Positions 1 through 7,074 of a stretch of DNA of 7,403 bases are shown here, in pieces. The stretch is from Proteobacteria bacterium UBA1148. GTDB taxonomy: Bacteria; Pseudomonadota; Gammaproteobacteria; Steroidobacterales; Rariloculaceae. A program made the translations under genes and the position numbers. The notes beneath the pieces were generated by a model. The model had not been told where the DNA came from. It searched no databases and saw only the letters and a program-made list of their open reading frames with translations. The stretch's first letter is position 1; every line of letters starts with the position of its first letter. The DNA is taken from NCBI GenBank assembly GCA_002311835.1, contig DBZY01000001.1, forward strand, positions 1 through 7,403, written 5' to 3'.

Positions 1-1130
1 CGCCAACCTTCCGCTTCCCAACCAAAGATCTCGCATACAGCAAAACCGGCCACAATCATCTGAAGCGTGATTGTACTCAGCGCCATTCCGAGCACGCCGA
101 GTGCAAATACCACTCGCCCAGTGAACTCACCCACTCCACTCGAACCAATAAGCACACCAGCGTTGGCCGGGAGAATCTGCTGCGGCGCAAACTCCGTACC
201 ATGGATGGTACTGGCGGCAGCGATAATGACTAATGATGTGACAAGCACATATGGGAGGAGCATTCCCGTCACAAGATCGAAACGAGCAAGTTCGCGATGC
301 TCCGGACCCCAGCCACGCGCTAGTAGTGAGTAGCCGAACAGAAACGTCATATTAATGCCCACCGCAGCGCCGAAAGCCCCCATGACGGTCGTAACGCCCT
401 GAGCATCGCGCGGGATCGATGTCGGAATAAAGCCACCTGCTACAGCGCTCCAATCGATGCGCCCACTGGCCGCTCCACGGGCAACAACAAGACCAAAAGC
501 GAGAATAATTAGCCAGATAAAAGCCTTCAGCACACGCTCGTAGAGCCGTATCCCCTGAATGCCACGCCCATAACTCCAGGTGATACCAATTGAAACCGCG
601 AGAATGACTATCCCAACCGAGACCAGAAACGCGGTACGGACTCCACCCTCCGGACTCCAACCAGTGAGGAGGTTCATGATGTCCTCGGTTACGCCAGCGG
701 CGAGCGAGTACTGTGGCAGGTGAAAAACAAAAGAAGCTATCAGAGTTGCTAGCGCCCACGCCCACGCCACCCCAGGGTGTATAAATTGAGCCATCGCCCT
801 AAATGGGCGCACACCAGTAGACAGCGTCTGATGTGACGTAGCCATAAGCATAATGATGCCAACGCCCATCGCTAACGGCTGGACCCACATGAGTTCATAT
901 CCGTAATGCGCCCCGAGATACAACGATGCAACGGCACTTCCGCCCCCGAGAGTAAAAGCACTTTGCAACCAACCGGGTCCGGTAAGTGAAAAATAACCCC
1001 TGAAGCGCTCGATAGGGCCTTTGTTTGCGAGCGCTCTAAGCGTCTCACGCTCCCGGGACAAGGCCTGAGGGTCTGTAGCAGTTATGTGGGAAAGACCACT
1101 GACAGGCTGCTTACTACCGTCATCGCTCAC
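1..1130 (-). CDS. NRAMP-fold transporter lacking the metal-binding motifs (partial, C-terminus missing)
   Basis: This is an inner-membrane transporter related to NRAMP/MntH, a LeuT-fold family. Reading the minus strand gives 376 uninterrupted codons. A hydrophilic N-terminus (about 1-47) is followed by about eight hydrophobic helices of the usual 11-12 (roughly 50-75, 78-100, 119-140, 163-185, 200-218, 245-270, 285-308, 338-368). The start of helix 1, GPGWLQ (51-56), aligns without gaps to NRAMP helix 1, but the metal-binding DPGN is GGGS at 62-65. In helix 6 the MPH motif is GIN at 258-260, so the usual Asp, Asn, Met and His are absent. The GTG start at 1130 is the first possible one, because an in-frame TGA lies directly before it; GGGAG sits 6 nt upstream. 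It is transcribed away from the sugar-enzyme operon. Family membership is fairly sure. Transport of Mn or Fe is doubtful, and the substrate is unknown. The last helices lie beyond base 1. Confidence 0.85.
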   Translation of the reverse strand, partial: MSDDGSKQPVSGLSHITATDPQALSRERETLRALANKGPIERFRGYFSLTGPGWLQSAFTLGGGSAVASLYLGAHYGYELMWVQPLAMGVGIIMLMATSHQTLSTGVRPFRAMAQFIHPGVAWAWALATLIASFVFHLPQYSLAAGVTEDIMNLLTGWSPEGGVRTAFLVSVGIVILAVSIGITWSYGRGIQGIRLYERVLKAFIWLIILAFGLVVARGAASGRIDWSAVAGGFIPTSIPRDAQGVTTVMGAFGAAVGINMTFLFGYSLLARGWGPEHRELARFDLVTGMLLPYVLVTSLVIIAAASTIHGTEFAPQQILPANAGVLIGSSGVGEFTGRVVFALGVLGMALSTITLQMIVAGFAVCEIFGWEAEGW

Positions 1131-1136
1131 TCACAT

Positions 1137-1141
1137 CTCCC
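1137..1141 (-). promoter_or_regulatory. Ribosome binding site of the NRAMP-like gene
   Basis: On the minus strand GGGAG ends 6 nt before the GTG at 1130. It supports GTG as the true start. The codon immediately before that GTG is an in-frame TGA, so no longer start is possible. Confidence 0.7.
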
Positions 1142-1172
1142 ATAACGTGCCGCATCGTTGTAGCCCCGCGGC

Positions 1173-1178
1173 TATAAT
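1173..1178 (+). promoter_or_regulatory. Putative -10 box in the divergent intergenic region
   Basis: A perfect TATAAT lies in the 130-bp gap between the two divergent genes, about 82 bp before the oxidoreductase ATG. At the 17-bp spacing the upstream hexamer is CCGCAT, a poor match to TTGACA, so an activator or another sigma factor may be needed. On the opposite strand the overlapping bases read TATTAT (1179-1174), about 45 bp before the transporter GTG. The same short AT block may therefore serve both directions. No experimental support is available from sequence alone. Confidence 0.4.
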
Positions 1179-1260
1179 AACTTGTCTCTGCTGGCTCGCT
1201 CGTTTAGCTCAGCAGACTTTGGAAAGCTGCGCTGGGTAAGTACTAAATAGGGTGGAGTGA

Positions 1261-2412
1261 ATGGCAGAACATCGAGTCGGTATCATCATGAATGGTGTTA
1301 CTGGCCGCATGGGCACCAATCAACACCTCATACGCTCCATTTTGGCGATTCGCGCAGACGGTGGTATTACGCTCAGCGACGGAACGCGTGTTCTGCCGGA
1401 TCCATTCCTAGTAGGCAGAAATCCCGAGAAACTTCAGCGCCTGGGAGAGCAATACGGCGTTGAAAGATGGTCCACAGATCTAGATACCGCGCTGGAAAGT
1501 AAAGACAACGAGGTTTATTTCGATGCAGCTACTACCGAATTGCGCGCTGAGAATGTCCAACGTGCTATTGCAGCAGGCAAACATATCTATTGTGAGAAAC
1601 CTGTCGCATCCTCCCTAAAAGAGGCCCTAAAACTACGTACGCTTGCGGAACAGGCTGGCATCAAACATGGTGTTGTACAGGACAAGTTGTTCCTTCCGGG
1701 TCTGTTAAAACTTGGAATGCTACGAGACTCTGGATTCTTCGGACGCATTCTCTCCGTCCGTATTGAGTTTGGTTACTGGGTCTTTGAGGGCAACCAACAA
1801 CCAGCGCAACGACCATCATGGAATTACCGGAAAGAAGATGGTGGCGGAATCATCATCGATATGCTTTGCCACTGGCGCTACGTGCTTGATAACTTATTTG
1901 GAGAAGTGAAAAGTGTTAGTTGCCTGGGAACCAGGCATATACCGCAACGTTGGGACGAGCGGCAAGACCCTTATGAGGCAACTGCTGACGATGCCGCCTA
2001 CGCAACTTTTGAACTTGAGGGGGGCATCATTGCCCAGGTGAACTCAAGCTGGTGCACACGGGTGCGCCGTGACGACCTAGTAACTTTTCATGTCGATGGC
2101 ACACGCGGCTCCGCGGTTGCTGGACTCATGGATTGCGTAACCCAGTCTCTTGAAAAAACACCCCGGCCTATTTGGAGTCCTGATACCCGGCAATCAATCA
2201 ACTTCACTGCGGACTGGGATCAGGTACCCGATGACGTCCCTCCAGAAAATGGGTTTCGAGTTCAATGGGAAATGTTCCTTCGCTACCTATTCGACGGCGG
2301 CGAATGGCGCCACACGTTGTTAGAAGGTGCCAAGGGTATACAACTCGCAGAACTCGGCCTACAAAGCTGGAAGGAGCGGCGCTGGATCGATGTCCCGCCT
2401 TTGGAAATATAG
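1261..2412 (+). CDS. Gfo/Idh/MocA-family NAD(P)-dependent oxidoreductase
   Basis: This 383-aa protein is a cytoplasmic dehydrogenase of the glucose-fructose oxidoreductase / inositol dehydrogenase family, which typically oxidises a sugar or polyol hydroxyl using NAD(P). The N-terminal Rossmann fold carries G12-V-T-G15-R-M-G18, a DapB-like variant of the dinucleotide loop. It is followed by an insertion (about 32-50) that I recall from the subfamily paired with DUF993. The family signature EKP is at 112-114, with K113 the expected catalytic lysine. GGG at 194-196 leads into D200 and H204, the expected Asp/His catalytic pair. Length is normal for the family. ATG 1261 is the earliest possible start because an in-frame TGA lies directly before it; GGTGGAG lies just upstream at short spacing. 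It is first in a three-gene operon, with a 3-nt gap to the next gene. The family is certain; the substrate is not determined. Confidence 0.93.
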   Translation: MAEHRVGIIMNGVTGRMGTNQHLIRSILAIRADGGITLSDGTRVLPDPFLVGRNPEKLQRLGEQYGVERWSTDLDTALESKDNEVYFDAATTELRAENVQRAIAAGKHIYCEKPVASSLKEALKLRTLAEQAGIKHGVVQDKLFLPGLLKLGMLRDSGFFGRILSVRIEFGYWVFEGNQQPAQRPSWNYRKEDGGGIIIDMLCHWRYVLDNLFGEVKSVSCLGTRHIPQRWDERQDPYEATADDAAYATFELEGGIIAQVNSSWCTRVRRDDLVTFHVDGTRGSAVAGLMDCVTQSLEKTPRPIWSPDTRQSINFTADWDQVPDDVPPENGFRVQWEMFLRYLFDGGEWRHTLLEGAKGIQLAELGLQSWKERRWIDVPPLEI

Positions 2413-2415
2413 ACC

Positions 2416-3591
2416 GTGCCGGTCATCAAACTTCCAACCCACGACCGGCGCCTAGAGTCATTTAAACTCTCAAACCCTTGGCCATGGCCTCAACGTACAA
2501 GTACAGCATTCAACCGCACGGCCTACGCGGCTGTACACGTCGCTGCTGAGCCACTATCACATGGTGATCCCTTCCTAAATTCGGTAGTAGATTGGGATGC
2601 AACCATAGCGTTCCGACAACACATCTGGGACCTTGGGCTAGGCGTAGCTGAAGCAATGGATACCGCGCAACGGGGGATGGGTATGGACTGGCCGTCATCC
2701 CGAGAGCTCATTGAGCGCACCCTGGACGCAGCCCGTGGATATGGCGACGAGGCGATCGTCGGGTGCGGCACTGGCACGGATCAGTTGATCCCGGACGATA
2801 CTACGAAGATCGAGGATGTCATCCACGCATATGAAGAACAGTGCGATGCTGTACAGGCAGCGGGAGGACACATCATCCTCATGGCGAGTCGCGCCTTGGC
2901 TGCATGCGCACGCTCTCCAGAAGACTACGCACACGTGTACGATCGGATCCTGGGTCAAATTAGAGAACCGGTCATCATCCACTGGTTAGGGGATATGTTT
3001 GATCCTGCGTTGAAAGGCTATTGGGGGTACAGCGATCTGGACTCGGCCATGGAGATTTGTCTGGAGATCCTTAAGGATAATGCAACTCACATCGACGGGA
3101 TAAAAGTATCGCTCCTTGACGCACAGCTTGAGATCAATATGCGTCGGCGATTGCCTGCCGGAGTGCGGATGTACACCGGCGATGATTTTAACTTTGCCGA
3201 ACTAATTTCAGGCGATGTTCACGGGCACTCGGATGCACTATTAGGGATCTTTGATGCAATAGCTCCTGCTGCCAGCGCTGCATTAAAAGCCCTTGCCGAT
3301 GACGACCTGGATGACTACAACAAGATTCTTGCACCTACCGTCCCTTTAGCACGTCACATCTTTAAAACACCCACACAACACTATAAAACCGGCGTGGTCC
3401 TAATGGCCTACCTCAACGGCCTGCAAGATCATTTCACTCTAATCGGAGGTCAACAGAGCGCACGTTCACTCTTACATCTTTGCGATCTGTTCCGATTAGC
3501 AGATCGAGCAAATTTATTGAGAGACCCCGATCTTGCCGTTTCCCGTATGGAAAAAATCCTTGCCGTACACGGCATCGAAAAGGAAGGCTGA
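2416..3591 (+). CDS. DUF993 family protein, DapA-like aldolase superfamily
   Basis: This 391-aa protein matches the DUF993 family, usually labelled 'dihydrodipicolinate synthase family protein'. Family landmarks seen are VDWDAT (58-63), AEAMDTAQRGMG (78-89), AYEEQ (138-142), ILMASR (154-159), a GIKVSLLD block (228-235) and YTGDDFN (253-259). K230 sits where DapA enzymes place the Schiff-base lysine, and GDD follows it at the DapA-like distance of 25 residues. The DapA catalytic Tyr segment (YNVP) corresponds here to HWLG at 189-192, so Tyr is replaced by His189. I infer a class I aldolase or lyase acting on an oxidised sugar, not lysine biosynthesis. The GTG start is the first one possible: the upstream gene's TAG is in the same frame, only one codon earlier, and the next Met is residue 81. 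No strong Shine-Dalgarno is seen (GGAA 9 nt upstream), so translation is probably coupled to the upstream gene. Confidence 0.9.
   Translation: MPVIKLPTHDRRLESFKLSNPWPWPQRTSTAFNRTAYAAVHVAAEPLSHGDPFLNSVVDWDATIAFRQHIWDLGLGVAEAMDTAQRGMGMDWPSSRELIERTLDAARGYGDEAIVGCGTGTDQLIPDDTTKIEDVIHAYEEQCDAVQAAGGHIILMASRALAACARSPEDYAHVYDRILGQIREPVIIHWLGDMFDPALKGYWGYSDLDSAMEICLEILKDNATHIDGIKVSLLDAQLEINMRRRLPAGVRMYTGDDFNFAELISGDVHGHSDALLGIFDAIAPAASAALKALADDDLDDYNKILAPTVPLARHIFKTPTQHYKTGVVLMAYLNGLQDHFTLIGGQQSARSLLHLCDLFRLADRANLLRDPDLAVSRMEKILAVHGIEKEG
3582..3587 (+). promoter_or_regulatory. Ribosome binding site deciding the isomerase start
   Basis: GGAAGG lies inside the last codons of the DUF993 gene and ends 6 nt before the GTG at 3594. 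It favours that GTG over the in-frame ATG at 3612, and over a much longer open frame that reaches back to a TTG at 3480 inside the preceding gene. Confidence 0.6.
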
Positions 3592-3593
3592 CA

Positions 3594-4418
3594 GTGCCCC
3601 ACCCCCCTCTTATGAGCCTCAATGTTGCTACGGTCCGCAAACAGTGGAATCTGCGCGAAGCCATAGAGGGCTGTGCCCGTCATGGTGTACCCGCTATCGC
3701 GCCTTGGCGTGACAAACTTGAGGAATGTGGTGTCGAGGAAGCTAAACGAATGATTTCTGATCACGGCCTAAAGGTAAGTTCTCTGTGTCGAGGGGGAATG
3801 TTTCCGGCATCTGACACGGTAGGTCGGCAGGCTGCGCTCGATGATAATCGCCGTGCGGTTGATGATGCTGCAACGATCGGTGCAGCATGTCTCGTGCTTG
3901 TCGTCGGCGGACTACCCAAGGGGTCCAAAGACCTGAAGGATGCACGCCAGCAAGTCCAAGATGGTATCGCCACTTTGCTGGAGCATGCGCGTGCGGTCGG
4001 TGTTCCTTTGGCCATCGAACCACTGCACCCCATGTATGCTGCAGATCGCGCATGTGTCAATACACTTTCACAGGCACTCGACATCTGTGATTCACTAGGG
4101 GACGGCGTGGGTGTCATTGTTGACGTTTATCACGTCTGGTGGGATCCGGATCTTGAAACGCAAATCAAGCGTGCCGGCAATCAGCGCATCCTAGGTTTTC
4201 ATGTTTGTGACTGGCTGGTACCGACCACAGATCTTTTGCTTGACCGAGGCATGATGGGCGATGGCATCATTGATCTTCCAGCCATCAGATCATGGGTGGA
4301 AAACACAGGCTTTACAGGCTATACCGAAGTAGAAATCCTATCCGCACGCGACTGGTGGTTACGTGATCCAGATGAGGTAGTGAAAACCTGTTTAGAGCGT
4401 ATGCACAGCGCCACATAG
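3594..4418 (+). CDS. Sugar phosphate isomerase/epimerase (xylose isomerase-like TIM barrel)
   Basis: This 274-aa protein belongs to the AP-endonuclease-2 / xylose-isomerase-like TIM-barrel family, metal-dependent enzymes that isomerise, epimerise or dehydrate sugars and keto-sugars. Likely metal ligands, from strand-end motifs, are E142 (in IEPLHP), D177 and H180 (in DVYH), H203 (in GFHVCDW) and E245 or E247 (in TEVEI). The loop DRGMMGDG (217-224) is a hallmark of the subfamily found next to DUF993 genes. The GTG start at 3594 has a good ribosome binding site and lies 2 nt after the DUF993 stop; ATG 3612 would give 268 aa and also keeps the whole domain. It is the last gene of the oxidoreductase-DUF993-isomerase operon and probably acts on the ketone made by the oxidoreductase. 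That step order is inferred. The family assignment is firm; the substrate is unknown. Confidence 0.9.
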   Translation: MPHPPLMSLNVATVRKQWNLREAIEGCARHGVPAIAPWRDKLEECGVEEAKRMISDHGLKVSSLCRGGMFPASDTVGRQAALDDNRRAVDDAATIGAACLVLVVGGLPKGSKDLKDARQQVQDGIATLLEHARAVGVPLAIEPLHPMYAADRACVNTLSQALDICDSLGDGVGVIVDVYHVWWDPDLETQIKRAGNQRILGFHVCDWLVPTTDLLLDRGMMGDGIIDLPAIRSWVENTGFTGYTEVEILSARDWWLRDPDEVVKTCLERMHSAT

Positions 4419-4435
4419 CCGACCAGTATCTATTC

Positions 4436-4449
4436 CTATCTAAAGATAG
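4436..4449. repeat. Perfect 14-bp palindrome downstream of the operon
   Basis: CTATCTAAAGATAG is a perfect inverted repeat (6-bp arms around AA) 18 bp after the isomerase stop and about 130 bp before the acylase start. It is AT-rich, has almost no loop and is not followed by a T-run, so it does not look like an intrinsic terminator. A regulator-binding site upstream of the acylase gene is possible. Chance occurrence cannot be excluded. Confidence 0.3.
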
Positions 4450-4567
4450 TCGTTCAGAGTGTTTGAGGATCTTATTAAAGTAGACCTAGCTGTGACGGGC
4501 GACATCTTTTTGGTAGGCTGGCGCAGTCCGTATGATGCTGACTCGAATTATTTTTCCTTCGTTATCC

Positions 4568-4572
4568 GGGGG
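4568..4572 (+). promoter_or_regulatory. Possible ribosome binding site for the acylase start
   Basis: GGGGG lies 4 nt before the ATG at 4577. The alternative ATGs at 4532 and 4535 have no comparable purine-rich site at proper spacing. The shorter start also gives a typical 22-residue lipoprotein signal, which is why 4577 is preferred. Confidence 0.45.
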
Positions 4573-4576
4573 TCTC

Positions 4577-6910
4577 ATGTCGTTTTTAAGAAGTCTCGCC
4601 CAAGTAGCGATGGTAGCTCTGGTGGTAGCCCTCAGTAGCTGTGCTGAGCCCAACCTACCCCAATCGCTTGATGAACTCGCAAACAACTCTCTTTCACAGA
4701 TAGAGGGGACATTAGAAGTCCCAGGACTGAGAGAACCTGTTGAGGTTGTTCGAGACGAGTGGGGTATCCCGCACATCTATGCCCTAAATGATGAAGATCT
4801 TTTCTTCGCGCAAGGGTACGTGATGGCACAAGACCGACTCTGGCAGATGGAAATGTGGCGGCGCTGGCGTGAAGGGAGGCTTGCCGAAATCTTTGGCCCT
4901 GAAGCGCTTGACTACGACCGACGCACTCGGTTGATGATGTTCCGCGGCCCATTCGACGCTGAAGAATGGACCAGTTATCACGACGATGCTGAACGTCTCT
5001 TCAACGCGCATGCGAGTGGAGTGAACGCGTACATCGAACGGAACCGAGACAATCTCCCCCTGGAATTTAAACTCACCGGTGTCGTGCCAGAACCATGGAC
5101 TGCAGAAACTGTCGTCTTGCGATGGGCAGCTCTTGCAGTCCCGAGCGTTCGAGGACATGCAATCAACGAGATGCAGCTCGCGCTCGATGTTGCACGCTAT
5201 GGTGTCGAGGAGGCTAATCAACGCTTTGCCCCAGACCCTTGGGACGATCTACAGGTTCCAGAAGGTCTCGACGTCAGCATCATCACAGAAGATATCCTCA
5301 CCGCAATGCGCGCTGGTGACGGAGATCCCTTTGTGACGGGAAGACTCCCGCCTTTGGAGGTAGTCGAAGCCTATCGTTCGCTGATGCCGTCACCCAGCAT
5401 ACAGATTGCTCAAGTTTCTCCTGCGCAGATAGCAACCGAGGGGAGCAACAACTGGGTGATGAGTGCGGAACGCTCGCCCACGGGCGCAACAATTCTGGCC
5501 AATGACCCTCACCGCCGTATTGAGATGCCAGCACTCCGATACTTCGTACATTTAGTGGCCCCTGGTTGGAACGTGATAGGAGGTGGAGAGGCCCCGTTCG
5601 CCGGGGTGGATGCCGGCAATAACGAGAATATAGCTTGGGGGTTTACCTTTGCTGGCACTGATATGGTCGATGTTTTCGTTGAGGAAATGCACCCCGAAGA
5701 CCCCAACCTCGTAAGGTGGCAGGATGAATGGGAACCGCTACGCATCATTGAGGAGGAAATTCTTGTCAAAGGTCAGGCTCCAGAAGTAATCATTTTAAAG
5801 TTCAGCCGTCATGGGCCTGTGTTCTACGAAGACTTGGAAAACCGCCGCGCTTACGCCGTCCAGTCGGTCGTCCAAGAACCGGGAACGGCAGCCTATAAGG
5901 GCAGCTTTCAGTTAGCTCAGGCGACCAGCTGCACGGATTTCTTTGAACGGGCAATGCACTGGTTAATTCCCAGTCACAGTCTGATTTGTGGAGACACCGA
6001 CGGTAACATCGCGCTCCAGGTAACCGGGCTCACTCCTGATCGTGAAGGTTGGAATGGACGCTTACCCGTACCCGGTACTGGGGAGTACGAATGGCAGGGA
6101 TTCCGAAATGACCTCCCGCGAGAGTTCAACCCAGAGCGGGGATACATTACTACCGCCAACAACAATGTTCATCCACCAGGCTACGAAGGTCGACCAGTGT
6201 TCTACCACACATCAAAAGGCATCGAAACGGCACGGATTGTGCGTCTTCACCAGATCTTAGGAACTGATAACCCTCTCTCAATCGAGGACCATATGCGGAT
6301 TCAACTAGACGCGTACTCTCTCGCAGCCGAGCGGGACATCCCCGCGTTCCAAGGATGGGTCTCTGATGATACTGATATTGAGTGGGCTCGAGGTCTAATC
6401 GCAGAATGGGATGCGACACTTACTCGAGAAAGCACCGCCGCCGCACTCTACGTACGGTGGCAGGAGGAAGTTGACGAAACAGTTCAGAACCTTGAAATCT
6501 CAGTAACAGAACGCCAAACCTTAGTCGAACAAGGTTTGAAATCGGCCATCGAGCGTCTGGCTGTGGAGCTTGGCCCAAACCGAGATAACTGGAGACACGG
6601 GAGGGTCCACGCTAGCAAGCTACCGCACATAATGACTCCGGCATTTGATCTACCTACGGTCGAACGACCAGGTGGGTTCGGATCGATCAACGCTACAGGA
6701 GCTAATTTCCGCAGAATTATCAACCTCGCCAACCTAGATCTCTCCATTGCCAGCAATTCTCCAGGGCAGTCAGCTCAGCCTGGGAGCTCGTTCTATGACA
6801 ACCTTGTGGATAACTTAGGCAATGGTGAGTACTTTCCACTTCTTTACACGCGTGACGCTGTCGAGGAACGAGAAGCTCATCGCCTGATATTACAACCCGT
6901 AACGCAGTGA
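4577..6910 (+). CDS. Penicillin acylase family Ntn hydrolase, predicted lipoprotein
   Basis: This 777-aa amidohydrolase belongs to the penicillin G acylase / acyl-homoserine-lactone acylase family. These are made as precursors that self-cleave into alpha and beta chains, and they hydrolyse an amide between an acyl group and an amine. Residues 1-22 form a lipoprotein signal: Arg at 5, a hydrophobic core, and lipobox LSSC with lipidated Cys22 followed by Ala. It would be periplasmic, membrane-anchored and, in a Lol-containing cell, outer-membrane. The alpha part shows VVRDEWGIPHIYA (57-69) and the AQGYVMAQDRLWQME segment. The nucleophile is Ser290 in EGSNNW, so the cut falls after Gly289 and the beta chain has about 488 residues. 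Further family motifs are NDPH (309-312), NNENIAWG (348-355), TANNN (526-530), W672/G675/H678 near the C-terminus and GQS (730-732). All landmarks of an active enzyme are present. An in-frame ATG at 4532 would add 15 residues. The substrate (beta-lactam, N-acyl-homoserine lactone or other amide) cannot be told. It is probably transcribed apart from the preceding operon. Confidence 0.93.
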   Translation: MSFLRSLAQVAMVALVVALSSCAEPNLPQSLDELANNSLSQIEGTLEVPGLREPVEVVRDEWGIPHIYALNDEDLFFAQGYVMAQDRLWQMEMWRRWREGRLAEIFGPEALDYDRRTRLMMFRGPFDAEEWTSYHDDAERLFNAHASGVNAYIERNRDNLPLEFKLTGVVPEPWTAETVVLRWAALAVPSVRGHAINEMQLALDVARYGVEEANQRFAPDPWDDLQVPEGLDVSIITEDILTAMRAGDGDPFVTGRLPPLEVVEAYRSLMPSPSIQIAQVSPAQIATEGSNNWVMSAERSPTGATILANDPHRRIEMPALRYFVHLVAPGWNVIGGGEAPFAGVDAGNNENIAWGFTFAGTDMVDVFVEEMHPEDPNLVRWQDEWEPLRIIEEEILVKGQAPEVIILKFSRHGPVFYEDLENRRAYAVQSVVQEPGTAAYKGSFQLAQATSCTDFFERAMHWLIPSHSLICGDTDGNIALQVTGLTPDREGWNGRLPVPGTGEYEWQGFRNDLPREFNPERGYITTANNNVHPPGYEGRPVFYHTSKGIETARIVRLHQILGTDNPLSIEDHMRIQLDAYSLAAERDIPAFQGWVSDDTDIEWARGLIAEWDATLTRESTAAALYVRWQEEVDETVQNLEISVTERQTLVEQGLKSAIERLAVELGPNRDNWRHGRVHASKLPHIMTPAFDLPTVERPGGFGSINATGANFRRIINLANLDLSIASNSPGQSAQPGSSFYDNLVDNLGNGEYFPLLYTRDAVEEREAHRLILQPVTQ

Positions 6911-7074
6911 GGCTCCTAACCAGCGTATCGCGATGGTAAAATATAGTATCTGCTCCCGATTCAGATCACGATTTTGCTCGTCTTCAAACAATTAACGCAT
7001 ACGCTAACGTTCAAGAACTTCTCATTCGTTACGTCACACAAAACAGCCCATAAAACTTGGGAGCCCCACGAAAC

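Noticed and set aside
67..765. Open frames on the plus strand at 67-333 and on the minus strand at 352-765
   Set aside because: Both overlap the NRAMP-like gene in other frames. Their translations lack family motifs, while the minus-strand frame starting at 1130 gives a continuous, recognisable membrane protein.
1201..1235. Imperfect inverted repeat (CAGCAGACTTT against AAAGCTGCGCTG) before the oxidoreductase
   Set aside because: The central loop would be only 2 nt and the arms need a gap to pair. Too weak to call an operator or hairpin.
2510..2982. Minus-strand open frames opposite the DUF993 gene
   Set aside because: They are antisense shadows of a strongly supported coding region, with no recognisable domains and no ribosome binding evidence.
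3480..3593. Longer isomerase reading frame beginning with TTG at 3480
   Set aside because: It lies inside the DUF993 coding region and its 38 extra residues have no family resemblance. A GTG with a good ribosome binding site follows at 3594.
4532..4576. Upstream in-frame ATGs (4532, 4535) as the acylase start
   Set aside because: They lack a good ribosome binding site and would add 15 residues ahead of an already complete lipoprotein signal. Kept only as an alternative.
6911..6990. Intrinsic terminator after the acylase gene
   Set aside because: Only short palindromic pieces such as ATCGCGAT (6926-6933) were found, with no GC-rich stem followed by a T-run.
6911..7065. GGCTCC (6911-6916) and GGAGCC (7060-7065) as a paired inverted repeat
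   Set aside because: The arms are only 6 bp and about 140 bp apart, with no supporting structure. A chance match is likely.
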